Positions 1-8,066 of a DNA stretch of 64,000 nucleotides are shown one piece after another (the first letter of the stretch is position 1; each line of letters begins with the position of its first letter). Position numbers and translations under genes: made by a program. Source of the stretch: an uncultured Clostridia bacterium (GTDB lineage Bacteria > Bacillota > Clostridia > Christensenellales > Borkfalkiaceae); contig CANREF010000002.1 in assembly GCA_947629575.1 (NCBI GenBank), positions 124,001 to 188,000 on the forward strand, given 5' to 3'. The notes under the pieces are model-generated. The model saw only the letters and a list, made by a program, of their open reading frames with translations, did not search any database and was not told the origin of the DNA.

Positions 1-1060
1 CGCTCCAGCATTTTATGGTCGTCCCGTCCACGGCGCGCGTGCGGGAGGAGGGAAAGATATAGTCGGGGGAAAACGCCCCGCCGTTCCCCTTTTTCCATTC
101 TTCGAGGTCGGCGGCGGCGGTGATGACTTTGAAGGTCGAACCGGGCTCATAGACGTCGCTCAAAAGATTGTTCCGCGAGAGGGCGTTGAGGGTCGCCATG
201 TCGTCTCGCGGAGGCTCGTTCAGATCGTATGAGGGAAGATTCACCATGGCGAGCACCGAAAAATCGGAGGGATCGAGCACGACGCAGCGCGCCGCCTTTG
301 CCTGCGTGCTCTCCAGCGTCCTTCCCATCACCTCCTCCGCGATCGTCTGGATGCGGTAGTCGAGGGTGAGGCGAAGATCGTAGCCGTCTGTGGCGGGAAG
401 ATAGGCGGCGGCGCTCCCCTCGAGCTCCTTCCCCACGAGGTCGGTCTCATACAGGATCTCCCCCTTCTCCCCCTTGAGAAAATCGTCGTAATAGCGCTCG
501 AGCCCCGTCGTGCCCTCGTTCCCCATCGCGGTAAACCCGAGCACCTGTGACGCGAGAGCGCCGTGCGGATAGAAACGCCTGTTGTCCCGCGCGTAATAGA
601 CGCCCGAGAGCCCGCTCCCCTCGATGCCCTCCGCGAGCGATTTTTCCGCCTGCCTGAGGATGGTCACCTCCGAGCGGGAACGGTCGGTGATGAGCTTCTT
701 TACCTCTTCATAGGGCAGCGCGAGCAGGGCGGAGAGTACAGAAGACGTCTTCTCTACGTCCTGAACGGCGCTTGCGCGGGCATAGACGCTGTAACGGGTC
801 TCGTTGCCCGCGAGCAGTTCCCCGTTGCGGTCGAAGATCTTCCCCCGCTCGGGATTGACGGGGATCTCCCGCGTCCACTGGTCGAGGGCGAGCGGCAGGA
901 GGGTCTGCCGCCAAAAGACCTGCACATAGAGAAATCTTGCCAAAAAAACGCAAAAAAGAAAGGCTATCGCCGCGATCACGGCAAATAACCTCTTTCGTAG
1001 GACAGTCAAAGAAAAGTCCGTATGTTTTATCGTGAGCCTCCTCTTATCCGAGCATCCCAT
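1..1060 (-). CDS. Class B penicillin-binding protein (PBP2/SpoVD-like), partial
   Basis: A peptidoglycan transpeptidase of the division or sporulation septum. The C-terminal part runs off the window, so about 353 residues are visible. After a short basic N-terminus comes one membrane segment (about residues 25-45), then the class B dimerisation motif NPERGKIFDRNGELLAGNE, then the active-site motif EPGSTFK with the acylated Ser near residue 307. The SxN and KTG motifs lie outside the window. It is the last visible gene of an mraZ-rsmH-ftsL-PBP order, which fits FtsI or SpoVD. The start is uncertain. The ATG at 1060 overlaps the end of the upstream gene by 17 bases, while a perfect AGGAGG lies inside that overlap with no normal start codon at the right distance behind it. 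Confidence 0.85.
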   Translation of the reverse strand, partial: MGCSDKRRLTIKHTDFSLTVLRKRLFAVIAAIAFLFCVFLARFLYVQVFWRQTLLPLALDQWTREIPVNPERGKIFDRNGELLAGNETRYSVYARASAVQDVEKTSSVLSALLALPYEEVKKLITDRSRSEVTILRQAEKSLAEGIEGSGLSGVYYARDNRRFYPHGALASQVLGFTAMGNEGTTGLERYYDDFLKGEKGEILYETDLVGKELEGSAAAYLPATDGYDLRLTLDYRIQTIAEEVMGRTLESTQAKAARCVVLDPSDFSVLAMVNLPSYDLNEPPRDDMATLNALSRNNLLSDVYEPGSTFKVITAAADLEEWKKGNGGAFSPDYIFPSSRTRAVDGTTIKCWS

Positions 1061-1847
1061 GGGCTGCTGCCCATGCCTCCACATATTCGGGGGAAGTGAT
1101 CTCACCGAGTTCGCTGTCGATGGTCTCCATCACGCGGGAGAGTTCGGCGAGTTCCGCCTCGTGTTCCGCCACGCCGCGGTCCATGGAATTGATGATCGCA
1201 GTGTTCACGCAGACGACCGCGAGCAGCAGCACGATGACCGCCGTTACCGCCGCCAGAACGAGCTTCGTCTTGAGTGAAAGCGCCGAGAGAAAGTTCCCCT
1301 TCTGCTCCTCCGCCACGTTCCTGTAGAGCATGGTGCGGCGGGTGGGAACGGCGTCCTCGCTCTCCTCCGCGCTCGTCTCGGGAGCCGCGACCGCCTCGGA
1401 GGGCGCTTCGGGCATGGAGGGCGCGGGTTCGACTGCGGGCGCGGCGGGAGCATAGACGCTCGCCTCGATGGTGCTGTCGAGAATGTTCCCGAACAGATTC
1501 TGCTCCATCGGGGGAGCGTAGTCCGTCACGTTCGTATCCAAGTCGCCGAAGCGGCGCATCGGCTGGCCGGGTTTGATGACATAGAAGTCGGCGAGCCGCT
1601 TTGCAGCGCTGGGCGCGTCGGGAGAGTTGGGCACGACGGGAGCGTGATGCTCCTCGGTGTAAGCCCGATAGACGGGGGCTTCCGGCTTGCTGCCGTATTC
1701 CTGTGCGCCCGCCGATGTGTTCGGAAGAATATCTTCGCTGCCTGCAAGCAGAGCGCGCATGCGCTCGGACATCAATCTGCGATGTTCGCGTTCCTCCTCA
1801 CTCATTTCCTGTACAGGCGCTTGCTCCCGTTCCAATACCGAATCCAT
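1044..1847 (-). CDS. FtsL-like bitopic division protein with long N-terminal extension
   Basis: 267 residues with a single membrane segment at about 195-217, followed by a heptad-like stretch (218-250) and a short tail. Position between rsmH and a class B PBP is where ftsL sits in Firmicutes, and topology (cytoplasmic N-terminus, one TM, extracytoplasmic coiled coil) fits FtsL/DivIC. FtsL is usually about 100-130 residues. Here about 190 acidic, Pro/Ala/Glu-rich residues precede the membrane segment and match no domain I know. The ribosome binding site AAGGAGAGAAGG precedes ATG at 1847. The FtsL role is inferred from position and topology, because the sequence itself is not conserved enough to prove it. 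Confidence 0.6.
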   Translation of the reverse strand: MDSVLEREQAPVQEMSEEEREHRRLMSERMRALLAGSEDILPNTSAGAQEYGSKPEAPVYRAYTEEHHAPVVPNSPDAPSAAKRLADFYVIKPGQPMRRFGDLDTNVTDYAPPMEQNLFGNILDSTIEASVYAPAAPAVEPAPSMPEAPSEAVAAPETSAEESEDAVPTRRTMLYRNVAEEQKGNFLSALSLKTKLVLAAVTAVIVLLLAVVCVNTAIINSMDRGVAEHEAELAELSRVMETIDSELGEITSPEYVEAWAAAHGMLG

Positions 1848-1885
1848 TTCCTTCTCTCCTTATACTTATTCGAAAAATGCTGCGT

Positions 1886-2815
1886 TCATGCCGTTTTTTC
1901 GGCGATCCTCAGCTTTGCGCATTTCGAGCGCGGATTTTCATTCACTTCCTCTTCGCTTGCCGTGATCGGCTTTTTGTTGACTGTCTTCAATTCCCGCTTC
2001 TTTCCGCAGACGCAGACGGGAAAATTCTTGGGACACTCACACTCGCTCTCGAGTTCGCGGAATACCTGCTTCACGATCCTGTCTTCAAGAGAATGGAAGG
2101 TGAGCACACACATCCTCCCGCCCGTCTTGAGCCTTCTTGCAAGCCCCGTCACGCACTCCTTCAGTCCCTCGAGTTCGCCGTTGACTTCGATGCGGATCGC
2201 CTGAAAGGTCTGCCGTGCGCAGGCGGCCGAGCGGAACTTCGGCGGGATGCTCTCCTCCACGAGTTCTGCGAGCTCTCCGCAGGTCGAGATCCTTCCCCTC
2301 TTCCGCCGCGCCGCGATATTCCTGACGATAACGGCGGCGAACGGCTCTTCGCCGTACTCCCGCAAGATCTTCAAGAGCTTGTCCTCGGGATATTCGTTGA
2401 CGACATATTCCGCCGTCAAAAGTCCGTCGCGGTCCATTCTCATATCGAGGGGCGCAGACGCCGAGCGGTAAGAAAAGCCTCTTGCCTCATCGTCGATCTG
2501 ATGGGAAGATATGCCCAAGTCCAATAGCACACCGTCGAGCCCGTCTACGCCCGCCCGATACAGAACATCGCGAAAGTTTTTGAAATTGTCTCTATACAAC
2601 TCATATCTGCCCCGAAAGGGAGATAATCTGCGTTCCGCAGCTTCGATCGCCTCACCGTCACGGTCGATCCCCACAAGCCGCACCGTGGGATCTTGGGCAA
2701 GGATGGCAAAGGAATGTCCCCCTCCGCCGACCGTGCAATCGAGATAGACGCCTCCGCCTTTGACCGCAAGTCCTTCGATGACCTCTTCGGGCATGACGGG
2801 AAGATGATATTCCAT
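1886..2815 (-). CDS. rsmH: 16S rRNA (cytosine-1402-N4)-methyltransferase RsmH
   Basis: 309 residues, normal length for RsmH/MraW, which uses SAM to N4-methylate C1402 of 16S rRNA in the decoding centre. The family start HLPVMPEEV is followed by the SAM-binding segment DCTVGGGGHS, then LDLGISSHQID and the C-terminal LTFHSLEDRIVK. The start chosen is ATG at 2815, which shares bases with the stop of mraZ (TGATG), so translation is probably coupled. A Met five codons upstream is less likely because it lies inside mraZ. Second gene of the mraZ cluster. Confidence 0.95.
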   Translation of the reverse strand: MEYHLPVMPEEVIEGLAVKGGGVYLDCTVGGGGHSFAILAQDPTVRLVGIDRDGEAIEAAERRLSPFRGRYELYRDNFKNFRDVLYRAGVDGLDGVLLDLGISSHQIDDEARGFSYRSASAPLDMRMDRDGLLTAEYVVNEYPEDKLLKILREYGEEPFAAVIVRNIAARRKRGRISTCGELAELVEESIPPKFRSAACARQTFQAIRIEVNGELEGLKECVTGLARRLKTGGRMCVLTFHSLEDRIVKQVFRELESECECPKNFPVCVCGKKRELKTVNKKPITASEEEVNENPRSKCAKLRIAEKTA

Positions 2816-3234
2816 CAGATGTCCACGCACTGGAATGCGTCGTCGATGCTCATCGCACCCGAGTACTTCCTGAATGCTTCGAGCGCCCAGATCTCGAGGA
2901 TCTCGCCGTTGCCCACGGTGATGACGTCCTTCGAGATGCGCGCATGAGAACGGAAGTAAGAGGAAAGCACCACTCTGCCCTGCTCGTCCTCGGTGACCTT
3001 TTCCACCGATCCGAGGATCACCCGCTTCGCACGCACCATTTCGGGATCGCCCGAAGTGACCTTGTCCAATTTCGCGACAAGCCTGTCGAGCGCTTCCTGC
3101 GTCAATACGCCGATGCAGCCCTGCGGACGCGCCATGAAGTAATATTCCTTGCCGAGTTCGGAACGATATCTCGCCGGTACACGGATACGGTTCTTCGTAT
3201 CGAGCTGATGCTCAACCTGACCGTAAAAGCTCAT
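2815..3234 (-). CDS. mraZ: Transcriptional regulator MraZ
   Basis: 139 residues with two SpoVT/AbrB-type halves. The N-terminal half holds the family signature DTKNRIRVPARYR and the second holds DEQGRVVLSSYFR. MraZ forms ring-shaped oligomers that bind short direct repeats in front of its own operon (established in Escherichia coli and Mycoplasma). The start is ATG at 3234 with AAGGAGGG in front. A Met 13 codons upstream would lack this site. First gene of the division cluster; the matching operator repeats are visible just upstream of its promoter. Confidence 0.95.
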   Translation of the reverse strand: MSFYGQVEHQLDTKNRIRVPARYRSELGKEYYFMARPQGCIGVLTQEALDRLVAKLDKVTSGDPEMVRAKRVILGSVEKVTEDEQGRVVLSSYFRSHARISKDVITVGNGEILEIWALEAFRKYSGAMSIDDAFQCVDI

Positions 3235-3263
3235 ATCGTTCCCTCCTTGACAAGTGTGCTCCC

Positions 3264-3292
3264 ATTGTACCATAAAAAATCGGGACTGTCAA
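3264..3292 (-). promoter_or_regulatory. mraZ promoter
   Basis: On the minus strand TTGACA (3287-3292), a 17-base spacer and TACAAT (3264-3269) form a near-perfect housekeeping promoter about 30 bases before the mraZ start. Confidence 0.85.
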
Positions 3293-3307
3293 CCACTCGT
3301 AACCACT
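3291..3307 (-). promoter_or_regulatory. Putative MraZ operator repeats
   Basis: Two copies of AGTGGTT, 10 bases apart on the minus strand, touch the -35 box of the mraZ promoter. A third GTGG word lies farther upstream at 3351-3357 (AGGTGGG). Phased GTGG-containing direct repeats in front of mraZ are the known MraZ target type, so autoregulation of the cluster is likely. Confidence 0.6.
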
Positions 3308-3367
3308 TTGTTCTGTAATTTTTGAAAATTTTTTCTGATTTTTTCCGAAACCCACCTCGAAAATATT

Positions 3368-4147
3368 CTATATATCGAATATAAACATTCGTTTGTATAC
3401 TGATTCATTGAAAATGCTGTCATTTCCGACAAAATAAATGTTTTTTTGGGTCATTTTTTGCAAACTTTTGTTCTTGTTAAGAACTTTGCAAATGTGGTTT
3501 TTAATCCCCGCCTCATCGTCGGCGTCCCCTTCCAAAAGGGAAAAAAGCCGACGGGCGACCCCCGCGGCGCTGTCGAAAACGGGCGCAGAATAGAAGGCGG
3601 AGATCTCCTCTTTTAAGAAGGCGTAATGGGTGCAGCCGAGCACGACTGCGCCGTAGTTTCCCGCGGGCAAGTGGTCGGAGAGGGAAAGCGTTCCCCCCCG
3701 CATCCTCTCCTCCACGGCGGCGGCGAGACGGGGAGCGCCGAACACGGTAAAATGGGTATCCGGACAGCGGGAGAGCAGGGAGCAGAGGCGGACGCTCACG
3801 GCGGTGCGCGGAGTGCAGAGCACGAGCACCCTCTGCGCGGCGCGGGCGGCGGGCAGGACCGCGGGCTCTGTGCCGATGACGGGAAAGGAGAATTCCCCTC
3901 TCATCTGCGCGGCGCAGACGGCGGTCGCCGTATTGCAGGCGAGCACGGCGGCGTCTACCCCTTCCTTTCGGAAAAAGGAGAGCGCCTCGCGGGTGAAACT
4001 GACGATCTCGCCTGCGGGACGGCTTCCGTAGGGTGCGCGGCGGTTGTCGCCGAGATAATAAAAGGTCGCACGCGGGAGAAGGCGCACGCATTCGCGAAGA
4101 ACGGTGAGACCGCCGATGCCGCTGTCGAAGACGCCGATACGGAGCAT
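3368..4147 (-). CDS. murI: Glutamate racemase MurI
   Basis: 259 residues. Supplies D-glutamate for peptidoglycan by cofactor-independent racemisation. The N-terminal FDSGIGGLTVL (catalytic Asp 8, Ser 9), the first catalytic cysteine in ACNTAT (Cys 71) and the second in GCTHY (Cys 172) are all present. Start ATG at 4147 follows AAAGGAGGG; an upstream in-frame Met has no such site. The last 45 or so codons are strongly AT-rich and Lys/Asn-rich, unlike the GC-rich body, but the tail still resembles the IYFVGND-type ending of clostridial MurI, so I read it as real coding sequence. Divergent from rpsT. Confidence 0.95.
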   Translation of the reverse strand: MLRIGVFDSGIGGLTVLRECVRLLPRATFYYLGDNRRAPYGSRPAGEIVSFTREALSFFRKEGVDAAVLACNTATAVCAAQMRGEFSFPVIGTEPAVLPAARAAQRVLVLCTPRTAVSVRLCSLLSRCPDTHFTVFGAPRLAAAVEERMRGGTLSLSDHLPAGNYGAVVLGCTHYAFLKEEISAFYSAPVFDSAAGVARRLFSLLEGDADDEAGIKNHICKVLNKNKSLQKMTQKNIYFVGNDSIFNESVYKRMFIFDI

Positions 4148-4205
4148 TTTCTTCCCTCCTTTGGAGAAGTTTTCGGAATTTTTTTGCAATCGCGCCGAAA
4201 AACAG

Positions 4206-4234
4206 TTTACAAGCCATTTATTTTATGCTAAAAT
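4206..4234 (+). promoter_or_regulatory. rpsT promoter
   Basis: TTTACA (4206-4211), 17-base spacer, TAAAAT (4229-4234), about 35 bases before the rpsT start codon. Confidence 0.7.
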
Positions 4235-4268
4235 AACGTAGTATTGTAAATCAAGAAGGAGAAACACC

Positions 4269-4532
4269 GTGCCCAACATCAAATCCGCAAAGAAGCGTGT
4301 GCTTGTCACAGAAAAAAAGACGGCGCAGAACAAGGCGCTGAAATCGGCGCTCAAGACGCAGATCAAGAAGTTCCTTGCCGCGGTCGGCGCGGGAGATAAG
4401 GAGCTCGCCCAAAAGCTCTATCCCGAGACCGTTTCCGCCATCGATTCCGCAGCCGCAAAGGGACTTTTGCACAAGAACAACGCCGCGAATAAGAAGGCAA
4501 AGCTCGCTAAGAAGCTCGCCGCCGTCGCATAA
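4269..4532 (+). CDS. rpsT: 30S ribosomal protein S20
   Basis: 87 residues, very Lys/Ala-rich and almost wholly helical, starting [11 protein letters not shown] as S20 does. Binds 16S rRNA early in 30S assembly. The start codon is GTG at 4269 behind AAGAAGGAG; non-ATG starts are common for rpsT and allow S20 to repress its own translation in Escherichia coli. Single-gene unit with its own promoter and terminator. Confidence 0.97.
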   Translation: MPNIKSAKKRVLVTEKKTAQNKALKSALKTQIKKFLAAVGAGDKELAQKLYPETVSAIDSAAAKGLLHKNNAANKKAKLAKKLAAVA

Positions 4533-4548
4533 CACCATCGATACAGTA

Positions 4549-4575
4549 AAAAGCGCTCGCTCGGAGCGCTTTTTT
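4549..4575 (+). terminator. rpsT terminator
   Basis: Stem AAGCGCTC / GAGCGCTT with loop GCTCG, followed directly by a T run, 16 bases after the rpsT stop. Confidence 0.9.
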
Positions 4576-4652
4576 GCGTGCGGCAAGATCCGCCGCAAAA
4601 CTCCACGATACGCGCAAATCTTTCTTTTTCCGTCAAATTCTATCGTTCCGAG

Positions 4653-4673
4653 GGGCGCCGGGAGCGCCCTTTT
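4653..4673 (+). terminator. Second terminator-like hairpin after rpsT
   Basis: GGGCGC / GCGCCC stem with loop CGGGA and a TTTT tail, about 80 bases behind the first. Between the two terminators (4576-4652) I see no gene. Confidence 0.5.
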
Positions 4674-4713
4674 CCATACAAATTAACAATTTGCATATCC
4701 CCTTATAAATCAG

Positions 4714-4742
4714 TTGACTTTTTCCCCGATATCGTCTATACT
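4714..4742 (+). promoter_or_regulatory. Promoter of the XRE-cupin regulator
   Basis: TTGACT (4714-4719), 17-base spacer, TATACT (4737-4742). Expected transcription start near 4749, about 100 bases ahead of the coding sequence. Confidence 0.75.
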
Positions 4743-4765
4743 TGTCCGCGTCGTGTGTTTATTAT

Positions 4766-4786
4766 AATTAAACTTTTAGTTTAATT
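4766..4786 (+). promoter_or_regulatory. Palindromic operator candidate
   Basis: Perfect inverted repeat AATTAAACT-TTT-AGTTTAATT placed at about +17 to +37 of the transcript. A second related pair, GTTTA / TAAAC, lies at 4818-4834 just before the ribosome binding site. The position suits autorepression by the XRE-family protein encoded immediately downstream. Confidence 0.55.
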
Positions 4787-4848
4787 TTACGAGAGTTCCG
4801 TAAAAACAGACGAAAAGTTTATTTTTACTAAACGCGCAAGGAGAAGGA

Positions 4849-5382
4849 ATGGAACTCGGTACAAAGCTGCGCGATATGCGCCAGCGCAAAAATTTGACAC
4901 AAGAGGAGCTTGCCGACCGCTGCGAGCTGACGAAGGGGTATATATCCCAGCTCGAAAACGACCTCACGAGCCCCTCCATTGCGACGCTCGTGGATCTTCT
5001 CAATGCTCTCGGGAGCAATCTTTCGGAGTTCTTCCGCGAAGAAGCGGAACAGAAGATCGTCTTCACGGAAGAGGAGTACATCGAGAAGGACTCGGGCGAC
5101 ATGCTCTTTTCGTGGCTCATCCCCAATGCGCAGAAGAACATGATGGAACCCGTTCTCGTGGAGCTCGGGCCGAATGCTTCGACGAGCGTGGAATTCCCCC
5201 ATGAGGGTGAGGAATTCGGCTATGTGCTCGAAGGGCGGATCGCCGTCGTTTCAAACGGCAAACCCCACCACGCCAAAAAGGGCGAGAGTTTTTACTTCAC
5301 CGCCGACAAGGAACATTACATTATAAATAAGGGAAAGGGCAAAGCGAAGTTCCTTTGGATCTCCACCCCGCCGAATTTTTGA
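4849..5382 (+). CDS. XRE-family regulator with C-terminal cupin domain
   Basis: 177 residues. Residues 5-60 are a lambda-repressor-type helix-turn-helix (LRDMRQRKNLTQEELADRC then KGYISQLENDLTSPSIATL). Residues about 105-175 form a cupin barrel (HEGEEFGYVLEGRIAV, then KGESFYFTADKEHYI), a small-molecule sensor fold. This architecture, as in PuuR, next to potABCD suggests a polyamine-responsive repressor of uptake; that ligand is inferred from context. RBS AAGGAGAAGG precedes ATG at 4849. It is separated from potA by a 375-base repeat island. Confidence 0.85.
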   Translation: MELGTKLRDMRQRKNLTQEELADRCELTKGYISQLENDLTSPSIATLVDLLNALGSNLSEFFREEAEQKIVFTEEEYIEKDSGDMLFSWLIPNAQKNMMEPVLVELGPNASTSVEFPHEGEEFGYVLEGRIAVVSNGKPHHAKKGESFYFTADKEHYIINKGKGKAKFLWISTPPNF

Positions 5383-5757
5383 GAGGTGAACAGTCGGGAA
5401 CAAAGGACACCACCCCCTACCCCCCCTCCTTGGAGGGGGCTCATGGCTCCTCCTTAGGAGGAGCTGTCACCGTAGGTGACTGAGGTGGTGAACAGCTTTC
5501 CCCAATTCTTTCCGCGAGCAAAATCGCCATTTTGCGCTGCGGGACACAATTTGCCGCCCGCACACATACGGCTTATTGCCCTTTGAAACGAACGAGAGGA
5601 CAAAAAGGTTAAGGCACAGAGGATGGTTTCCTCACGAAATTTCTTTTCGAAGCGACACCCCTTCCGTCACGCGCTTGCACGTGACACCCACCCCTCAAGG
5701 GGTGGGCAAGGGGGTGGAGCGAGCAAAGAAATTTGTGAACTAATTTTGGAGGTTTAT
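5383..5757. repeat. Repeat island R1 (regulator/potA)
   Basis: No gene here. Contains the hairpin CCCCCTCC-TT-GGAGGGGG, the module GGAGCTGTCACCGTAGGTGA, the TTGCGCTGCGGGACACAATT module, the CCTTTGAAACGAACGAGAGG module and an outer inverted pair reading CACGAAATTTCTTT / AAAGAAATTTGTG. The island reaches to about 10 bases from the potA ribosome binding site, and I see no separate potA promoter. Confidence 0.8.
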
Positions 5758-7260
5758 ATGGCCGAACACATCATCGAACTGCAAAATGTCACCAAGGCAT
5801 ACGGAGACAACATTGTCATTGAAGACATGAGTTTCTATGTCAACAAGGGAGAGTTCATCACCTTCCTCGGTCCGTCCGGCTGCGGTAAGACGACGACGCT
5901 GCGCATGATCGCGGGGTTCGACCTTCCCACGAGCGGCAAGATCCTCTTCAAGGGACAGGACATCTCCCAGCTCCCCCCCAACAAGCGCCCGGTGAACACC
6001 GTATTCCAGCGCTATGCCCTGTTCCCCCACTTGAATGTGTTCGAGAACATCGCGTACGGGCTCAGGTGCAAGAAGGTCGTCAACGAATATGAAAACGACA
6101 AGGGCGAGCGGTATTCCCGCAAGGAGAAGCTCACAAAGAAGGAGATCGCCGAAAAGGTGAAAAAAGCGCTTGAGATCGTCGATCTCGAGGGCTTCGAGAA
6201 ACGCTCCGTCGCCACCCTCTCGGGCGGACAGCAGCAGCGCGTCGCCATTGCCCGCGCCATTGTCAACGAGCCCGAGATCCTCCTTCTCGACGAGCCCCTC
6301 GGCGCGCTCGACCTCAAGATGAGAAAGGAGATGCAGATCGAGCTCAAGGCGATGCACAAGCGGCTCGGCATCACCTTCATCTATGTCACCCACGATCAGG
6401 AAGAGGCGCTCACGATGTCCGATACCATCATCGTCATGTCGGACGGCGTTGTCCAGCAGATCGGCACTCCCAAGGGCATCTACGACGAACCCGCAAATAC
6501 CTTCGTCGCCGACTTCATCGGCGAGAGCAATATCATGAGCGGCACGGTGACGGGAGAGAAGAAGGTGAAATTCTGCGGAAAGACCTTCGACTGTCTCGAT
6601 GAATTCGAAAAGAACGAGATCGTGGACGTCGTCGTCCGCCCCGAGGACATCCACATGTGCGCCCCCGAGGAGAGTCAGCTCAAGGGCAAGGTGCTCTCCG
6701 TCGTCTTCAAGGGCATCCACTATGAGATCACCGTGAAGGTGGGAAAATACGAGCTCGTGGTGCAGAGCACCGAGAGCAGGAAAGAGGGCGAGCACATCGG
6801 GCTTAACATCTCCCCCGACGGCATCCACCTCATGAAACCGAAGTACACGACGAACGTCTTCGACGGGGTGATCACCAAGCACAACACGGTGAAGTTCGCG
6901 GACGGCGAATTCGAATGCGACGTCACGCAGCTCTATCCCGGCTCTTACATCGACGAAGAGGAATATCTCGTTTTGCCCTCGGGCGAAAAGCTCGACCTCA
7001 CCGACACCGAGGTCACCGTGGAAGTGGGGCTTGGCGACATTACGATCAGCGACGACGAAGAGGCGGGCGGCACAACGGGACATATCATATCCATTATATA
7101 TAAGGGCGACCATTACCGCCTGATCGTAAGGACGGACGAGAGCGAGGAGGACTTTGTGTTCTCGACCGAAGATCTTTGGAACGAAAACGACTATGTTTCG
7201 GTCATCATTCCCAAGGAGAAGATCAAGCTCGCCCTCAAGGCGGTGGAGGTGAAGAAGTGA
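5758..7260 (+). CDS. potA: Spermidine/putrescine ABC transporter ATPase PotA, with extended C-terminus
   Basis: 500 residues against about 350-380 usual. Walker A GPSGCGKTT (38-46), Q-loop FQRYALFPHLNVFENIAYGL, signature LSGGQQQR (about 153) and Walker B ILLLDEP are intact. A charged insert of roughly 20 residues follows the Q-loop. After the nucleotide-binding domain there are two similar beta-rich regulatory units. One has VVVRPEDIHM then GKVLSVVFKGIHYEI (about 290-360); the other has VTVEVGLGDITI then GHIISIIYKGDHYRL (about 420-495). This looks like a duplicated TOBE-type domain. Start ATG 5758 follows TTTTGGAGG; an upstream Met at 5623 lies in repeat DNA. Overlaps potB. Confidence 0.93.
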   Translation: MAEHIIELQNVTKAYGDNIVIEDMSFYVNKGEFITFLGPSGCGKTTTLRMIAGFDLPTSGKILFKGQDISQLPPNKRPVNTVFQRYALFPHLNVFENIAYGLRCKKVVNEYENDKGERYSRKEKLTKKEIAEKVKKALEIVDLEGFEKRSVATLSGGQQQRVAIARAIVNEPEILLLDEPLGALDLKMRKEMQIELKAMHKRLGITFIYVTHDQEEALTMSDTIIVMSDGVVQQIGTPKGIYDEPANTFVADFIGESNIMSGTVTGEKKVKFCGKTFDCLDEFEKNEIVDVVVRPEDIHMCAPEESQLKGKVLSVVFKGIHYEITVKVGKYELVVQSTESRKEGEHIGLNISPDGIHLMKPKYTTNVFDGVITKHNTVKFADGEFECDVTQLYPGSYIDEEEYLVLPSGEKLDLTDTEVTVEVGLGDITISDDEEAGGTTGHIISIIYKGDHYRLIVRTDESEEDFVFSTEDLWNENDYVSVIIPKEKIKLALKAVEVKK

Positions 7261-8066
7261 AGATCCCCCGCTTCTCGAGGAAGACGCTCTGCATCCCCTA
7301 CGGCGTCTTTTTGCTCTTTTTCGTGATCATTCCCATGCTGTTTATCCTGTTCTATGCCTTTACGGACAAGCAGATGCACTTCTCTTTCTCCAATTTCGTG
7401 CAGTTCTTCTCCGACCCGACGAAGTTCTCCACGATCATCTATTCCCTCGTGATCGCCCTCGTGACGACGGTCGTGACCCTCCTCATTGCCTACCCCGTCG
7501 CCTACATCCTCGCGCGCAGTAAGCTCAAAAAGAAGTTCGTCATTCTCATGCTCTTTGTGCTGCCCATGTGGATCAACTTCGTGCTCCGCATCAACGCGCT
7601 CAGGGAACTGTTCAATCTCATCTCGCAGGCAAAACCGCTCGAAGGGCTTGCGAACGCCAACTATTTCAAGACGGTCTTCGGCATGGTGTACGACTTCCTC
7701 CCCTTCATGATCCTCCCCCTCTACACGACGATGCTCAAGATAGACAACAGTCTGTATGAGGCGAGCGCGGACCTCGGGGCGAACGGATTCACCACCTTCA
7801 CCCGCGTCACCCTTCCCCTCTCGATGCCCGGCATCATGAGCGGCGTGACGATGGTCTTTTTGCCCTCGATGACAAACTACGTCGTCTCGGACATGCTCGG
7901 GAACGCCAAGGTGACGATCATCGGTAAATTCATCTATGAATACTTCGGCACAAACTGGCACATGGGCTCGATGATCGCCCTCGTGCTCCTCATCGTGGTG
8001 TTCCTCTCCACGTGGCTGACGGGCGGATTCAAGGGCGATGAAACGGTAAGGGGGACAAACTTATGA
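7257..8066 (+). CDS. potB: Spermidine/putrescine ABC transporter permease PotB
   Basis: 269 residues, six membrane helices, with the permease EAA-type loop YEASADLGANGFTTFTRVTLP that docks on PotA. The start is GTG at 7257 overlapping the potA stop (GTGA) with GGAGGTGAAGAA in front. Reading from the upstream in-frame Met at 7176 would add hydrophilic residues from inside potA. Second gene of potABCD, translationally coupled on both sides. Confidence 0.93.
   Translation: MKIPRFSRKTLCIPYGVFLLFFVIIPMLFILFYAFTDKQMHFSFSNFVQFFSDPTKFSTIIYSLVIALVTTVVTLLIAYPVAYILARSKLKKKFVILMLFVLPMWINFVLRINALRELFNLISQAKPLEGLANANYFKTVFGMVYDFLPFMILPLYTTMLKIDNSLYEASADLGANGFTTFTRVTLPLSMPGIMSGVTMVFLPSMTNYVVSDMLGNAKVTIIGKFIYEYFGTNWHMGSMIALVLLIVVFLSTWLTGGFKGDETVRGTNL

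Noticed and set aside
3368-3510. AT-rich tail of murI as a foreign insertion
   Set aside because: The tail resembles the normal C-terminal ending of clostridial MurI proteins, so low GC alone is not enough.
5383-5757. Insertion sequence
   Set aside because: No transposase frame, no clean target duplications seen; the islands are assembled from short modules instead.
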